Source of the DNA: Ruminococcus sp. | GTDB lineage: Bacteria > Bacillota > Clostridia > Oscillospirales > Ruminococcaceae | Reading direction: 5' to 3' | NCBI GenBank assembly: GCA_017462565.1 | Contig: JAFTQW010000040.1 | Location: 124,001 to 188,000 of the forward strand | DNA length: 64,000 nt | In this document: positions 23,736-32,005 of the stretch, one piece after another | Layout of the letters: the number at the start of each line of letters is the position of its first letter | Position numbering within the stretch: position 1 is the stretch's first letter | The notes under the pieces: model-generated | What the model was told of the DNA's origin: nothing | What the model saw: the letters and a program-made list of their open reading frames with translations, nothing else | The model's database searches: none | Program-made: the position numbers and the translations under genes

Positions 23736-26525
23736 TTAATATGTTACAAAAGTGCCTGCCGGAAATTCCTTTATTTTTCCGAGAAGATAGCTCTGCATCG
23801 TTACAACATCGGCGATATTTACCGAGCCGTCGCCGTTTACATCCGCAACCGATTTTTCTATATTAGTTTTTACAAGAGTCGTGTCGATTACAACCTTCCT
23901 CATCCACATCATATCGTACGAATCTATCTTCATATCAAGATTAAAATCGCCTGCAAGAAGCTTTCCGGAAGGAACTGTTATATCCTCTTTTTCAGTATAA
24001 ACATAATCCGGTTCGGCAGTCTCTTTGAAATTAACACGGAAGTAATCCATTGAACCGTTCATTCCGTCACCGATAAGATAAACAGAGTCATCTGAAATAA
24101 TATCAACGGGATCTGCCGTAATTGAACCGCTTGCGGCGATTTCTCCGTTTACGATAAGCTTTGCGGAATCATCGTTTATAACAACGCTCACCTTTGTCCA
24201 CGCACCAAGCTCATAAGCATTTTCAGCAGTTATGCTCTGAGTTCCGCTTCCGTCGTTTATTTCAAATACAAAGTTTCCATTGTCAGCAGTCAGCGACATA
24301 TATTCCTCGTCGTTTCCAAAACGGAAAATCGAATTTTCCCCGTTATCTCTGAGAAGAACAGCAGTCTGATAGTCTGCGTCGTGAAGAGCAGCATAAGAGC
24401 TGTCGGCAGCAAGATACTGATCTCCCGTAAACGTAAGAACTCCCTTTGCGCTTGTTTTTTCCTCGTTCCATACAGGATTTCCGTAAGCCAGAGCGTAAGT
24501 TGAAGTGAAAGAATCAGCGGCGATCTCGGAACTGTCTAAATCGAAATCCAGTCCCGCATACTGACCGTCATTATACGGACGGCTGTTTACATAGGTATCC
24601 GGACTCGTCCAGCCATAAACCGAACCTGCCTGAATGCCTCTGCCGGAATCATCATAGTAGTCGCCGTCCGGCATAGCCTGACCGGAAGCCGAACCGCTTG
24701 CAAGACAATAAGCCACGCCCTTGACAGTTGCATTTCCGCTTACCTTATAATCATTAAAAACAAGACCGCTTTCAAGAACTCTCGCATTCTCTGAAACGAC
24801 GGAATTTCCCATAACTCCGGCATAATCGCCTACTATAGCGTTATCCTTTACCTGCGCTCTTTCAGCAACTACCGCATGACCTGTTATAACGGCATTACCC
24901 GAAACTGTAGAACTTCCCGTAACAATTGCATAGCCGTCGATAACAGCGTTTCCGCTTACTGTGGCATTACCGAGAACTTTTGCGTTTTTGCCGACATATA
25001 CAGAATCATCGACTCTTGCCGACGCAGCAACGAATCCGCCGCCGTTTGGATGAGTGTGTCCATTACCCATGGCATCATCGACAATACCGTAACCATGATC
25101 GTAAATACTTTGCTTTATTTCCGCACCGTCTATCGTAACAGCATAGGGATATCTTGTTTTGCTGAGGAATGGATAATTGTTCTCATCAAATTCCCCCTCA
25201 CCGTAAGCCCACGGAACTCCGACCTGCATTAGCGTATCAACATCGGGAGTTGCCGTTACTGTAAGATAAGCGGCAGAATCGGTACTAATGTCGAATGCCA
25301 TTGAAGCAGATTCACCTGAAGCGAAAAGATCGGAATATCTGGTTTTTCCGTCTCTTTGCTCAATAGCAATGCAAGCTCTCCAGTCTGCTCCCTTAACGCT
25401 TGTGAGACCTTCAAGATTTACCGTAACGCTGTTTCCCGTAACGTTAAGAGGAACTATATTAAGTCCCATTTGCTGCGGAGCACGTTCAGTCGGAACGGTG
25501 TAATAATTGTCGCTCTTACCGCTTTTTTCAAGTATAGTATAAATTTCTCCCCAGTTCCAGTCTCCCCTGCTGAAAAGCTCATTCTGACGTGCTTTGTAGC
25601 GGTCCTGCATTTTCAGATCAAGGGTTGCCATACGTTTCGCATAGTGTCCGAGTGTGTCTTTTAAATCAGCTCCGGCAAGGCGGTCAATTTCGAGATAAGG
25701 GTACTCGTTGACATTTCCCTGCTGCATAAGATTTTTTATGAAATCGCTGCCGTAGCCGTCAAGATTATCAGGATTTTCCGTGAGATACTGCAAAAACGCC
25801 CATGAAGCATAGTTATCTCTTCCAAGAATAGGCGTAAAACAGAGGTTTTTCATGTATGTTTCAAAATAATCCGTACCGCTCGCAGGATCGGTCACCCACT
25901 GCTGATAGTAGTCGGAATAAAGGAACTGCTCACGGTACCAGTTTCCGATAGCCTCCCACCATGCCTGAACGTATTTGTTGTCGTTCCAGCCAAGCTGATG
26001 AGCCGTTACAACGTGTCCGAATTCATGCGGCAGAACCCATGATGGATTCGGAGAATTCTGCATAGCTCCGACGCAGCAGAACATAAAAGCATACCCCTGA
26101 CTGTCATAGCCCATATATGCCCAGTCATCGGTGAACGGACTAAGTCCGGTTCCCGAAATATAGAAATTGACTTTATACTGCTTGCCGTCACGAAGTCCCA
26201 TGTTCACCGATTGCGTTGGCGGTTCCATTGAAAGTTCATTCATGTAAACATCCCAGCAGGCTTCAAGATGCTTTGCATTTTCTTCAAGAAAGCTCTGTGT
26301 GATTTTACTTGAATCAGCGCCGTTTTTGCCCCATATAAACTGAAAATGCTCCGATTCCCAGCGGTTTACGTCCTCGTTAGCGCACCAGACGTCTCGTGTT
26401 TGCAGTTCGTCAGCCGCTTCTGCGACTTCGCTGTACGGAACAAAATTTACTGCCCCAAGGGTTAATGCTGCTGCGGAAATGACCGAAGCAGATTTTTTTA
26501 TAAATTTTCTCATATCAATCACCAT
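23736..26525 (-). CDS. Large secreted zinc metallopeptidase with beta-helix, LamG-like and dockerin modules
   Basis: The 929-residue protein has a signal peptide (about 5-37), then a DUF6055/Svx-like peptidase region with zinc motif HEFGHVVTAH and a downstream acidic ligand candidate in WWEAIGNWYREQF. After a central beta-rich region comes a stretch of hexapeptide-like repeats (NAKVLGNATVSGNAVIDGYA... to NSVVSENARV) predicted to form a left-handed beta-helix, then a concanavalin/LamG-like domain (GNPVWNEEKTSAKGVLTFTG...SMDYFRVNF), and a C-terminal type I dockerin with loops GDFNLDMKIDSYDMMWMRK and DVNGDGSVNIADVVTMQSYL. It would be exported and bound to a cohesin-bearing scaffold. Svx-type proteins are secreted virulence/avirulence-linked peptidases in plant pathogens; the substrate here is unknown. 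A start at MRKF (26513) is equally possible. Confidence 0.87.
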   Translation of the reverse strand: MVIDMRKFIKKSASVISAAALTLGAVNFVPYSEVAEAADELQTRDVWCANEDVNRWESEHFQFIWGKNGADSSKITQSFLEENAKHLEACWDVYMNELSMEPPTQSVNMGLRDGKQYKVNFYISGTGLSPFTDDWAYMGYDSQGYAFMFCCVGAMQNSPNPSWVLPHEFGHVVTAHQLGWNDNKYVQAWWEAIGNWYREQFLYSDYYQQWVTDPASGTDYFETYMKNLCFTPILGRDNYASWAFLQYLTENPDNLDGYGSDFIKNLMQQGNVNEYPYLEIDRLAGADLKDTLGHYAKRMATLDLKMQDRYKARQNELFSRGDWNWGEIYTILEKSGKSDNYYTVPTERAPQQMGLNIVPLNVTGNSVTVNLEGLTSVKGADWRACIAIEQRDGKTRYSDLFASGESASMAFDISTDSAAYLTVTATPDVDTLMQVGVPWAYGEGEFDENNYPFLSKTRYPYAVTIDGAEIKQSIYDHGYGIVDDAMGNGHTHPNGGGFVAASARVDDSVYVGKNAKVLGNATVSGNAVIDGYAIVTGSSTVSGNAVITGHAVVAERAQVKDNAIVGDYAGVMGNSVVSENARVLESGLVFNDYKVSGNATVKGVAYCLASGSASGQAMPDGDYYDDSGRGIQAGSVYGWTSPDTYVNSRPYNDGQYAGLDFDLDSSEIAADSFTSTYALAYGNPVWNEEKTSAKGVLTFTGDQYLAADSSYAALHDADYQTAVLLRDNGENSIFRFGNDEEYMSLTADNGNFVFEINDGSGTQSITAENAYELGAWTKVSVVINDDSAKLIVNGEIAASGSITADPVDIISDDSVYLIGDGMNGSMDYFRVNFKETAEPDYVYTEKEDITVPSGKLLAGDFNLDMKIDSYDMMWMRKVVIDTTLVKTNIEKSVADVNGDGSVNIADVVTMQSYLLGKIKEFPAGTFVTY

Positions 26526-26633
26526 CCATTTTAAAAATTCGTATCAGTCTGCCTATTGACCCATTTTATACAATAAATATATCTTAACACTTTTTTTACA
26601 TTTTGTCAATATAATTTGTGAAAATTTCCAATA

Positions 26634-27080
26634 TCAACTGTCGTGTTTAGCATCTATGTGAACTATGTTCAATCCTTTTTTCATAGCAATTTCAAGGCTT
26701 TTAGCTGAACCGCCAACGCTATGTTTAACAAAGCAAATTGCAGTTCCTGATTGCTCGATCATATATTTATTCCGTCGAGGAATAGCAGCTTTATATGGCA
26801 CTCCTTCAAGCTGTTCTGGAAAAATTATTTCATCAAATCTTTTTTCATCAAAAACATTAAAGCTTAAATATGGAATAACAAGATAGTTTTTAATATGAGT
26901 ATATGTATTTTTCAACCTATGTACTACTCCTGATGCAACTCTATCAAATCCACCCATTCCCCCTGAATAAAATGTAGTAATACCATTCTCAATTAGCATA
27001 GTTATTTCTTTTGTTAACGATTCAATATCTAATTCAAAAATATCGCTCTGTCCTATAAAAACGGCTGCATTTTCTTTCAA
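26634..27080 (-). CDS. SLOG-fold nucleotide-sensing protein paired with XRE regulator
   Basis: The 148-residue protein starts ENAAVFIGQSDIFELD and has SLOG features: FYSGGMGGFDRVASGVVHRLK (glycine-rich nucleotide loop), YLVIPYLSFN, RRNKYMIEQSGTAICFVKHSVGGSAKSLEIAMKKG. It resembles DUF1273/YpsA-like proteins but is shorter. The start is taken as TTG at 27080 because GGGGGAA lies 5 nt upstream; in-frame ATGs at 27134 and 27116 have no site and the first overlaps promoter and operator DNA. It is divergent from a small XRE regulator and shares with it an operator-like palindrome. The signal or ligand is unknown. Confidence 0.72.
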   Translation of the reverse strand: MKENAAVFIGQSDIFELDIESLTKEITMLIENGITTFYSGGMGGFDRVASGVVHRLKNTYTHIKNYLVIPYLSFNVFDEKRFDEIIFPEQLEGVPYKAAIPRRNKYMIEQSGTAICFVKHSVGGSAKSLEIAMKKGLNIVHIDAKHDS

Positions 27081-27122
27081 AATATTCCCCCACTTTTTAT
27101 TAATATTACTTAGCATAATAAT

Positions 27123-27177
27123 AGTATGCCACAATTTGAGCCAAATGTCAATGGCTCAATTCGTAGCATGATATAAT
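27123..27177. promoter_or_regulatory. Divergent promoters with shared operator TTGAGCCA-N8-TGGCTCAA
   Basis: An 8+8 bp perfect inverted repeat spans 27136-27159. Its 8-nt centre carries most of a minus-strand -35 box TTGACA (27151-27146), followed after 17 nt by CATACT (27128-27123) for the SLOG gene. On the plus strand an extended -10, TGATATAAT (27169-27177), serves the XRE gene, whose -35 region overlaps the right arm. One bound dimer could therefore control both genes. Confidence 0.65.
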
Positions 27178-27196
27178 CGTGCTGAGGTGAAATATT

Positions 27197-27412
27197 ATGA
27201 TATATCCAAGAATCCGCAATCTTAGAGAGGATTCAGATTTTACTCAACAACAAATGGCAGATAAACTTTTTATAAACAGAAGAACTTATTCAAGCTATGA
27301 AAATGGTTTAAGAGGCATTCCAATTGAGACTCTAAGTAAAATTGCTGATATTTTCAATACAAGTGTAGATTATTTAATTGGTAGAACCGATTTTAGAAAA
27401 CCGTATCCGTAA
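27197..27412 (+). CDS. Small XRE-family transcriptional regulator
   Basis: The 71-residue protein is a single Cro/CI-type helix-turn-helix domain: IRNLREDSDFTQQQMADKLFINRRTYSSYENGLRGIPIETLSKIADIFNTSVDYLIGRT. It has a GAGGTGA ribosome binding site and its own extended -10 promoter. It faces the SLOG gene across a 116-nt region that holds a 24-nt palindrome, the expected arrangement for a local autorepressor. There are no phage structural genes next to it. Confidence 0.88.
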   Translation: MIYPRIRNLREDSDFTQQQMADKLFINRRTYSSYENGLRGIPIETLSKIADIFNTSVDYLIGRTDFRKPYP

Positions 27413-27560
27413 AACAAATTAAAAATTTTATATTCCAATTTTTATTTTTTAAAACGCATAAAATCCCAGATTTCGCAAACACTACTTATGCAAATGAAAA
27501 TCAAAGGCAATGCCGCCCTGCTATTTTTCGGCAAAGCCTGAAACATTGGAGGCATAAATT

Positions 27561-28100
27561 ATGAAAGCAACAGGAATAGTTCGCCGTATAGATGATCTCG
27601 GCAGAGTAGTGATTCCAAAAGAAATAAGACGCACAATGCGTATTCGTGAGGGAGACCCTCTTGAAATATACACCAACAGTGACGGCGAGGTTATTTTTAA
27701 AAAATATTCCGCTATAAGTGAAATGAGCGAAAACGCTTCGTATGTGGCGGACATAATGAATAAAATCGCCGGCTGTCCGGTTGTTATATTCGATAAAGAC
27801 CATGTTGTCGCAAGCGCAGGAGTTCCGAAAAAGGAATTCTACGAACGCCGTGTAACAGGTCAGCTTGAGGAGCTTATGGACAGCCGTGGACAATTTTTCT
27901 GTCCCGACGGAAACAGTAATAATTTCTATCCGGCAGAGGGTACGGACAGAACTGCAATTGCAGCTCTTCCCATTATAACCGCCGGAGACGTTTCCGGAGC
28001 AGTAGCATTCCTCACATCCGAAAAATGTACGGAAGTGACCGACCTTCAGAAAAGTCTGATAAATGCAGCTGCACAGTTCCTCGCAAAGAAAATAGAATAA
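27561..28100 (+). CDS. spoVT: Stage V sporulation protein T (AbrB-family regulator)
   Basis: SpoVT is a forespore transcription factor controlling sigma-G-dependent genes. The 179-residue protein has the N-terminal swapped-hairpin AbrB domain MKATGIVRRIDDLGRVVIPKEIRRTMRIREGDPLEIY and a C-terminal GAF-like domain (about 55-178) with GCPVVIFDKDHVVASAGVPKKEF and AIAALPIITAGDVSGAVAFL. Length and domain order match Bacillus SpoVT. A GGAGG site precedes the start and a strong bidirectional terminator follows. Confidence 0.94.
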   Translation: MKATGIVRRIDDLGRVVIPKEIRRTMRIREGDPLEIYTNSDGEVIFKKYSAISEMSENASYVADIMNKIAGCPVVIFDKDHVVASAGVPKKEFYERRVTGQLEELMDSRGQFFCPDGNSNNFYPAEGTDRTAIAALPIITAGDVSGAVAFLTSEKCTEVTDLQKSLINAAAQFLAKKIE

Positions 28101-28107
28101 CACGCAG

Positions 28108-28145
28108 AAACGGCTTCCGAAATCTCATTCAGAAGCCGTTTTTTT
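28108..28145. terminator. Bidirectional terminator between spoVT and ispE
   Basis: AAACGGCTTC (28108-28117) and GAAGCCGTTT (28132-28141) form the stem, followed by a T-run; the convergent ispE ends at 28145. Confidence 0.85.
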
Positions 28146-29029
28146 CATATAAAAGATTCTTTTACGGTTTCGCATATTTCCGCAAAAAATCCCTGTTTTT
28201 TCAGTTCAGCCGCACATTTTTCAGTATCGGACGATTCATTGAACAGTCCGAAAACAGCAGAACCGCTTCCGGTCATAACAGCATTCAAAGCTCCGCATTC
28301 CAGCATTGATTTTTTGATGACTGCGACCTCTTCAAGCTGTACTGCCTCTTCAAAAAGATTCCCGAATTTCGTATAAGCCTGGTCGGGAGCATTTTCAATC
28401 AGCTGGACAAGACCGTCAGCGTCAGGATGTTCCGGAGCTTCAAGAGCGTCTATTTTTCCGTAAGCTTCAGCGGTTGAAACTCCGCAGACTCCTTTGGCGA
28501 CAACCAGCTTTCTACCCGAATAATCGCTTATAGGAGTAATTTCCTCGCCGATTCCGCCGACGTAAGCCGTTCCTCCCGTGAAGAAGAAAGGAACGTCCGC
28601 TCCGAGTTTTTTGCCAAGCACGGAAAGTTTTTCTTTAGCAAGACCAGCTCCTGTAAGCTCGTTAAGGCAGTACAAAACCGCCGCCGCATCCGAACTTCCA
28701 CCGCCCATTCCCGCCTGAGAGGGAATGGATTTTTTTATATCTATTCTGCATCCGGACTTTATACCCTGAGATTCAAGAAAAAGTTTCGCAGCCTTGAATG
28801 CAATGTTTTTTTCACCGCAGGGAACGCTGTCCGTCTGAGAAAGCTGCTCCGGCTGAACGCAGTTCACGATAATTTCATCGTTTCCCGCTGTTAATTCTAC
28901 CGAAACTTCATCATATATCCCGACCGTCTGAAATACGCTTTTTATAGTATGATAGCCGTTTTCAAGCTTTCCGGAAACATCAAGGGCAAGATTTATTTTC
29001 GCCGCAGTTTTAATTTTCATGCTTTTCAT
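28145..29029 (-). CDS. ispE: 4-diphosphocytidyl-2-C-methyl-D-erythritol kinase
   Basis: IspE is a GHMP kinase of the non-mevalonate (MEP) isoprenoid pathway, phosphorylating CDP-methylerythritol. The 294-residue protein begins KIKTAAKINLALDVSGKLENGYHTI, contains the ATP-binding GHMP motif PSQAGMGGGSSDAAAV, LGADVPFFFTGGTAYVGGIGEEI, and the C-terminal MTGSGSAVFGLF motif. It overlaps the 3' end of the upstream aminotransferase gene by 20 nt and is the last gene of an operon with that gene and an Lrp/AsnC regulator. Confidence 0.95.
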   Translation of the reverse strand: MKSMKIKTAAKINLALDVSGKLENGYHTIKSVFQTVGIYDEVSVELTAGNDEIIVNCVQPEQLSQTDSVPCGEKNIAFKAAKLFLESQGIKSGCRIDIKKSIPSQAGMGGGSSDAAAVLYCLNELTGAGLAKEKLSVLGKKLGADVPFFFTGGTAYVGGIGEEITPISDYSGRKLVVAKGVCGVSTAEAYGKIDALEAPEHPDADGLVQLIENAPDQAYTKFGNLFEEAVQLEEVAVIKKSMLECGALNAVMTGSGSAVFGLFNESSDTEKCAAELKKQGFFAEICETVKESFI

Positions 29030-30203
29030 CCTCTAATTTTTTCAGGAATTTTTCAATGCGGCTCATAGCTTCCATAAGATGTTTGAGCGAATATGCGTAG
29101 GAAATTCTCATATATCCCTCGCCGCTTTCACCGAATGCGCTTCCGGGAACTGCCGCAACTTTCTCCTCATAAAGAAGTCTCTCGCAGAATTCCTCGCTTG
29201 TCAGACCGGTACTTTTTATGCATGGGAAAACATAGAAAGCTCCCTCCGGATTAAAGCAAGTCAGACCGATACGGTTGAATTCGTTTACAAGATAGCGGCG
29301 GCGGACGTTATATTCGTCAACCATTTTCGTTACCTCCGCATCGCAGGAATTCAAAGCTTCAATTGCGGCGTTCTGGCTTATATACGGGCTGCACATTATT
29401 CCGTATTGATGAATTTTAAAAACCTGAGAAATTATCGGTTGAGGCGCAGCAACATATCCCAGTCTCCAGCCAGTCATGGCATAAGCTTTTGAAAATCCGT
29501 TTACATAAATCGTGCGTTCACGCATTCCCTCAAGCTCGATAATTGAAACGTGCTTTCTGCCGTATGTAAGCTCGGAATAAATCTCGTCCGAAAGAACCAT
29601 AATGTTTGTTTCACGCAGAAACTCGGCGATCGGTTCAAGATCTTCCTTTGTCATGATAGCTCCGGTAGGATTATTCGGAAACGGCAGAATAAGCATTTTT
29701 GTACGCTCGGTAACTTTGTCCTTGAAATCTTCAACGGTAAGCTTGAAATTGTTTTCTATTCTTGTCGGAACTGAAACCGGAACTCCTCCTGCAAGCTCAA
29801 CAAGCGGAGCATAGCAGACGAAGCATGGTTCAACGACAAGAACCTCATCGCCGGGATCTATTATTCCTCTTAAAGCAAGGTCTATAGCCTCTGAACCGCC
29901 GACCGTTACGATTATTTCATTATCGGAATCATATTTAACTCCGTGCTTTTTCTCAATTTTGCCGCTTATAGACTCTCTAAGCGGGACGATGCCCTTATTA
30001 GGTCCGTAAATTATATGCTTTCTTTCAAGAGTCTGGATAGCTGCTTTTCTTATCACCCAAGGGGTATTGAAATCAGGCTCGCCGACTCCCAGACTGATAA
30101 CGCCCTCCATAGTTCCGGCAATATCGAAAAATTTTCGTATTCCGGAAGGCTTGATTTTTTTTATTTTATTTGAAAGAACTTTATCGTAATCTATCACGAT
30201 CAA
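29010..30203 (-). CDS. PLP-dependent class I/II aminotransferase
   Basis: The 397-residue protein is a fold-type I aminotransferase of the aspartate/aromatic (PatA-like) group. Motifs include ISLGVGEPDFNTPW, GPNKGIVPLRE, the LPFPNNPTGA segment with the cofactor Asn, VLSDEIYSELTY, the PLP-binding lysine in NGFSKAYAMTGWRLGY, and a C-terminal MRISYAYS with the substrate-carboxylate Arg. It overlaps the lrp-like gene by 4 nt upstream and ispE by 20 nt downstream, so the three are translationally coupled. Substrate specificity cannot be fixed; the adjacent Lrp/AsnC regulator suggests amino acid-responsive control. Confidence 0.9.
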   Translation of the reverse strand: MIVIDYDKVLSNKIKKIKPSGIRKFFDIAGTMEGVISLGVGEPDFNTPWVIRKAAIQTLERKHIIYGPNKGIVPLRESISGKIEKKHGVKYDSDNEIIVTVGGSEAIDLALRGIIDPGDEVLVVEPCFVCYAPLVELAGGVPVSVPTRIENNFKLTVEDFKDKVTERTKMLILPFPNNPTGAIMTKEDLEPIAEFLRETNIMVLSDEIYSELTYGRKHVSIIELEGMRERTIYVNGFSKAYAMTGWRLGYVAAPQPIISQVFKIHQYGIMCSPYISQNAAIEALNSCDAEVTKMVDEYNVRRRYLVNEFNRIGLTCFNPEGAFYVFPCIKSTGLTSEEFCERLLYEEKVAAVPGSAFGESGEGYMRISYAYSLKHLMEAMSRIEKFLKKLEDEKHEN

Positions 30204-30673
30204 CCTAATCCCCTTTCATCATGCTCCTCACCGTCGATGAAGATACCTTTTTCCTTATATTTTTTCAGAATAAAGTGAGTTGCTGTTGAAAGAACTCCGT
30301 CTATCGTTGAAAGTCTTTCCGAAACGAAAAGAGCAACGTCTTTAAGATTATTTCCCTTTACTTCAACGGACAGATCGTATGCTCCGGACATAAGATTAAC
30401 GCTTTCAACATCGTCATACATCATGATAGTCTTTGCAATATCGTCGAATCCGCAGTCACGCTGAGGAGTAACTTTAAGTTCTATTGTAGCGTAAACAATT
30501 GATTTATCAAATTTTTCATCATCAAGAATAACGCTGTAGCCTCTGATAACGCCGTCATCCTCAAGCTTCTGTATCGCCTGAGCCGCCTCCTGCGCAGAAA
30601 TACCAAGCATTTCACCCAGCGCCGTATTTGAGATACGGGCGTTCTGCTGTAAAATTTTTACGATTTCATTCAT
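30200..30673 (-). CDS. Lrp/AsnC-family transcriptional regulator
   Basis: The 157-residue protein has an N-terminal winged helix (IVKILQQNARISNTALGEMLGISAQEAAQAIQKLEDDGVIRGYSVILD) and a C-terminal RAM/ActR-type ligand domain (TIELKVTPQRDCGFDDIAKTIMMYDDVESVNLMSGAYDLSVEVKG). These regulators bind amino acids and form octamers on DNA. It is the first gene of the regulator-aminotransferase-ispE operon, overlapping the aminotransferase by 4 nt, and probably controls it. Confidence 0.93.
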   Translation of the reverse strand: MNEIVKILQQNARISNTALGEMLGISAQEAAQAIQKLEDDGVIRGYSVILDDEKFDKSIVYATIELKVTPQRDCGFDDIAKTIMMYDDVESVNLMSGAYDLSVEVKGNNLKDVALFVSERLSTIDGVLSTATHFILKKYKEKGIFIDGEEHDERGLG

Positions 30674-30692
30674 AATATCATATCCTTTCAGA

Positions 30693-31550
30693 TTAATCTA
30701 TATTTATAAAATAAGGCTTTCTCTTTTTGAAATAGCAGAGTCGTGTAAAACCTGCCGCTCGTGCTATCTCAATACCCTCGGCTATACCGCTTCCGAGATC
30801 CTCAACTTTATGTGCGTCTGAACCGACTGAAATTATCTCTCCTCCTAAATCCCTGAAAAGCTTAACGTATTTAAGCGGAGGAAAAACGTCTCCGAAATTT
30901 TGCCTTAAACCGGATGTATTTATCTCGATTCCCTTATCTTTTGAAATAAGCTCACGGAAGCTTTCCGCAATGATCTCATCGTAGCGTGAAATATCCGGAT
31001 CAATTCCGCATCTTCTTTTCATATAGCGGAGCGAGTATGTAAGATGTCCGAGAATATCAAATTTTCCCCACCTGCAAAGCTCGTATACCTCCTTGAAATA
31101 TTTGTCAAGAAGAATGTAAATTTCATCCATACACATATTTTTATAATCAATGTAAAAAAAATCTTTTTCTCCCAACGTCTGATGAATAGAACCGATAACA
31201 AAATCAAGTCTTTCGTCAGAAACCACCTTTTCCGCAATTTCGAGATCATGTATCGCCTGTCCCATTTCAGTTCCGCAGATCAGATTTATTTCAGAGTCAC
31301 ATTTTTCTTTAAGAGCAGTAACGGCATTCAGCGAATTTTCAAAATCCTGGGCGTAATTAAAATAATCGAAATTTTCGGTATTTTCGTAATGATCTTCCGG
31401 AAACCAGCAGTTGCATTCACAGTGGTCGGTTATAGCGTAGGCTTTAAGTCCAAGCTCTATGGCACGGTTTATCATTTCATTTATGTCCGCTTCAGAATCC
31501 ATAGAAAACTGCGTATGAGTGTGGCAGTCAATTAAATTCACAGGCTTCAT
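30693..31550 (-). CDS. PHP-type histidinol-phosphatase (HisJ/HisK family)
   Basis: The 285-residue protein is a PHP-domain metallophosphatase with metal ligands in IDCHTHTQFSMDSEADINEM, YAITDHCE, GTEMGQAIHDLEI, FVIGSIHQ, DILGHLTY and a C-terminal SVGSDAHKVED. This layout is that of the histidinol-phosphatase family, the penultimate step of histidine biosynthesis, but other PHP phosphoesterases look similar and no his genes are near. It lies 20 nt upstream of the lrp-like gene on the same strand and may be co-transcribed. Confidence 0.82.
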   Translation of the reverse strand: MKPVNLIDCHTHTQFSMDSEADINEMINRAIELGLKAYAITDHCECNCWFPEDHYENTENFDYFNYAQDFENSLNAVTALKEKCDSEINLICGTEMGQAIHDLEIAEKVVSDERLDFVIGSIHQTLGEKDFFYIDYKNMCMDEIYILLDKYFKEVYELCRWGKFDILGHLTYSLRYMKRRCGIDPDISRYDEIIAESFRELISKDKGIEINTSGLRQNFGDVFPPLKYVKLFRDLGGEIISVGSDAHKVEDLGSGIAEGIEIARAAGFTRLCYFKKRKPYFINID

Positions 31551-31717
31551 CCTCCTCCAAATATTTTTATTTTCCTTTTATTATAACACATTTCTCTGAA
31601 AGTTTCCACACTTTTTTCAAAGTTTACTGATTAAAAAATAAAATTATATATAGGTCTTTCTTTTTCTGTAAAGATATGGTATAATAGAATATATATTATT
31701 CTTCGGAGGTTTTTAAC

Positions 31718-31987
31718 ATGAGAGCAGTTGTAACTGTAATTGGTAAGGATACCGTTGGTATTCTTCATAAAGTAAGCGGTATATGCGCTGAATTCAACGT
31801 CAACGTTATCGAGGTAACTCAAAGCGTTTTACAGGATATGTTCGCAATGATAATGCTTGTGGATATTTCCGGAATCAACGGCGATTTCTCCGTTCTTGTG
31901 GACAGAATGACATCCCTCGGAACAGAGCTTGGTCTTTCTATTCATACAATGCATGAGGACATTTTCAACTCAATGCACAGCGTTTAA
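31718..31987 (+). CDS. ACT domain protein (UPF0237 family)
   Basis: The 89-residue protein is a single ACT domain: MRAVVTVIGKDTVGILHKVSGICAEFNVNVIEVTQSVLQDMFAMIMLVD. It matches the UPF0237/GcvR-like family in length. Genes of this family commonly sit directly before a DUF711 gene, as here (18 nt gap), so the two probably form one functional unit, perhaps with amino acid sensing by the ACT protein. A TATAAT box at 31680-31685 and a CGGAGG site precede it. Confidence 0.92.
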   Translation: MRAVVTVIGKDTVGILHKVSGICAEFNVNVIEVTQSVLQDMFAMIMLVDISGINGDFSVLVDRMTSLGTELGLSIHTMHEDIFNSMHSV

Positions 31988-32005
31988 TGAAAGGAAGTCC
32001 GCTTA

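Noticed and set aside
24876-25232. Plus-strand frame inside the metallopeptidase gene
   Set aside because: It is an antisense shadow of the hexapeptide repeat coding region.
31044-31535. Plus-strand frame opposite the PHP phosphatase
   Set aside because: It is an antisense shadow with no start signals.
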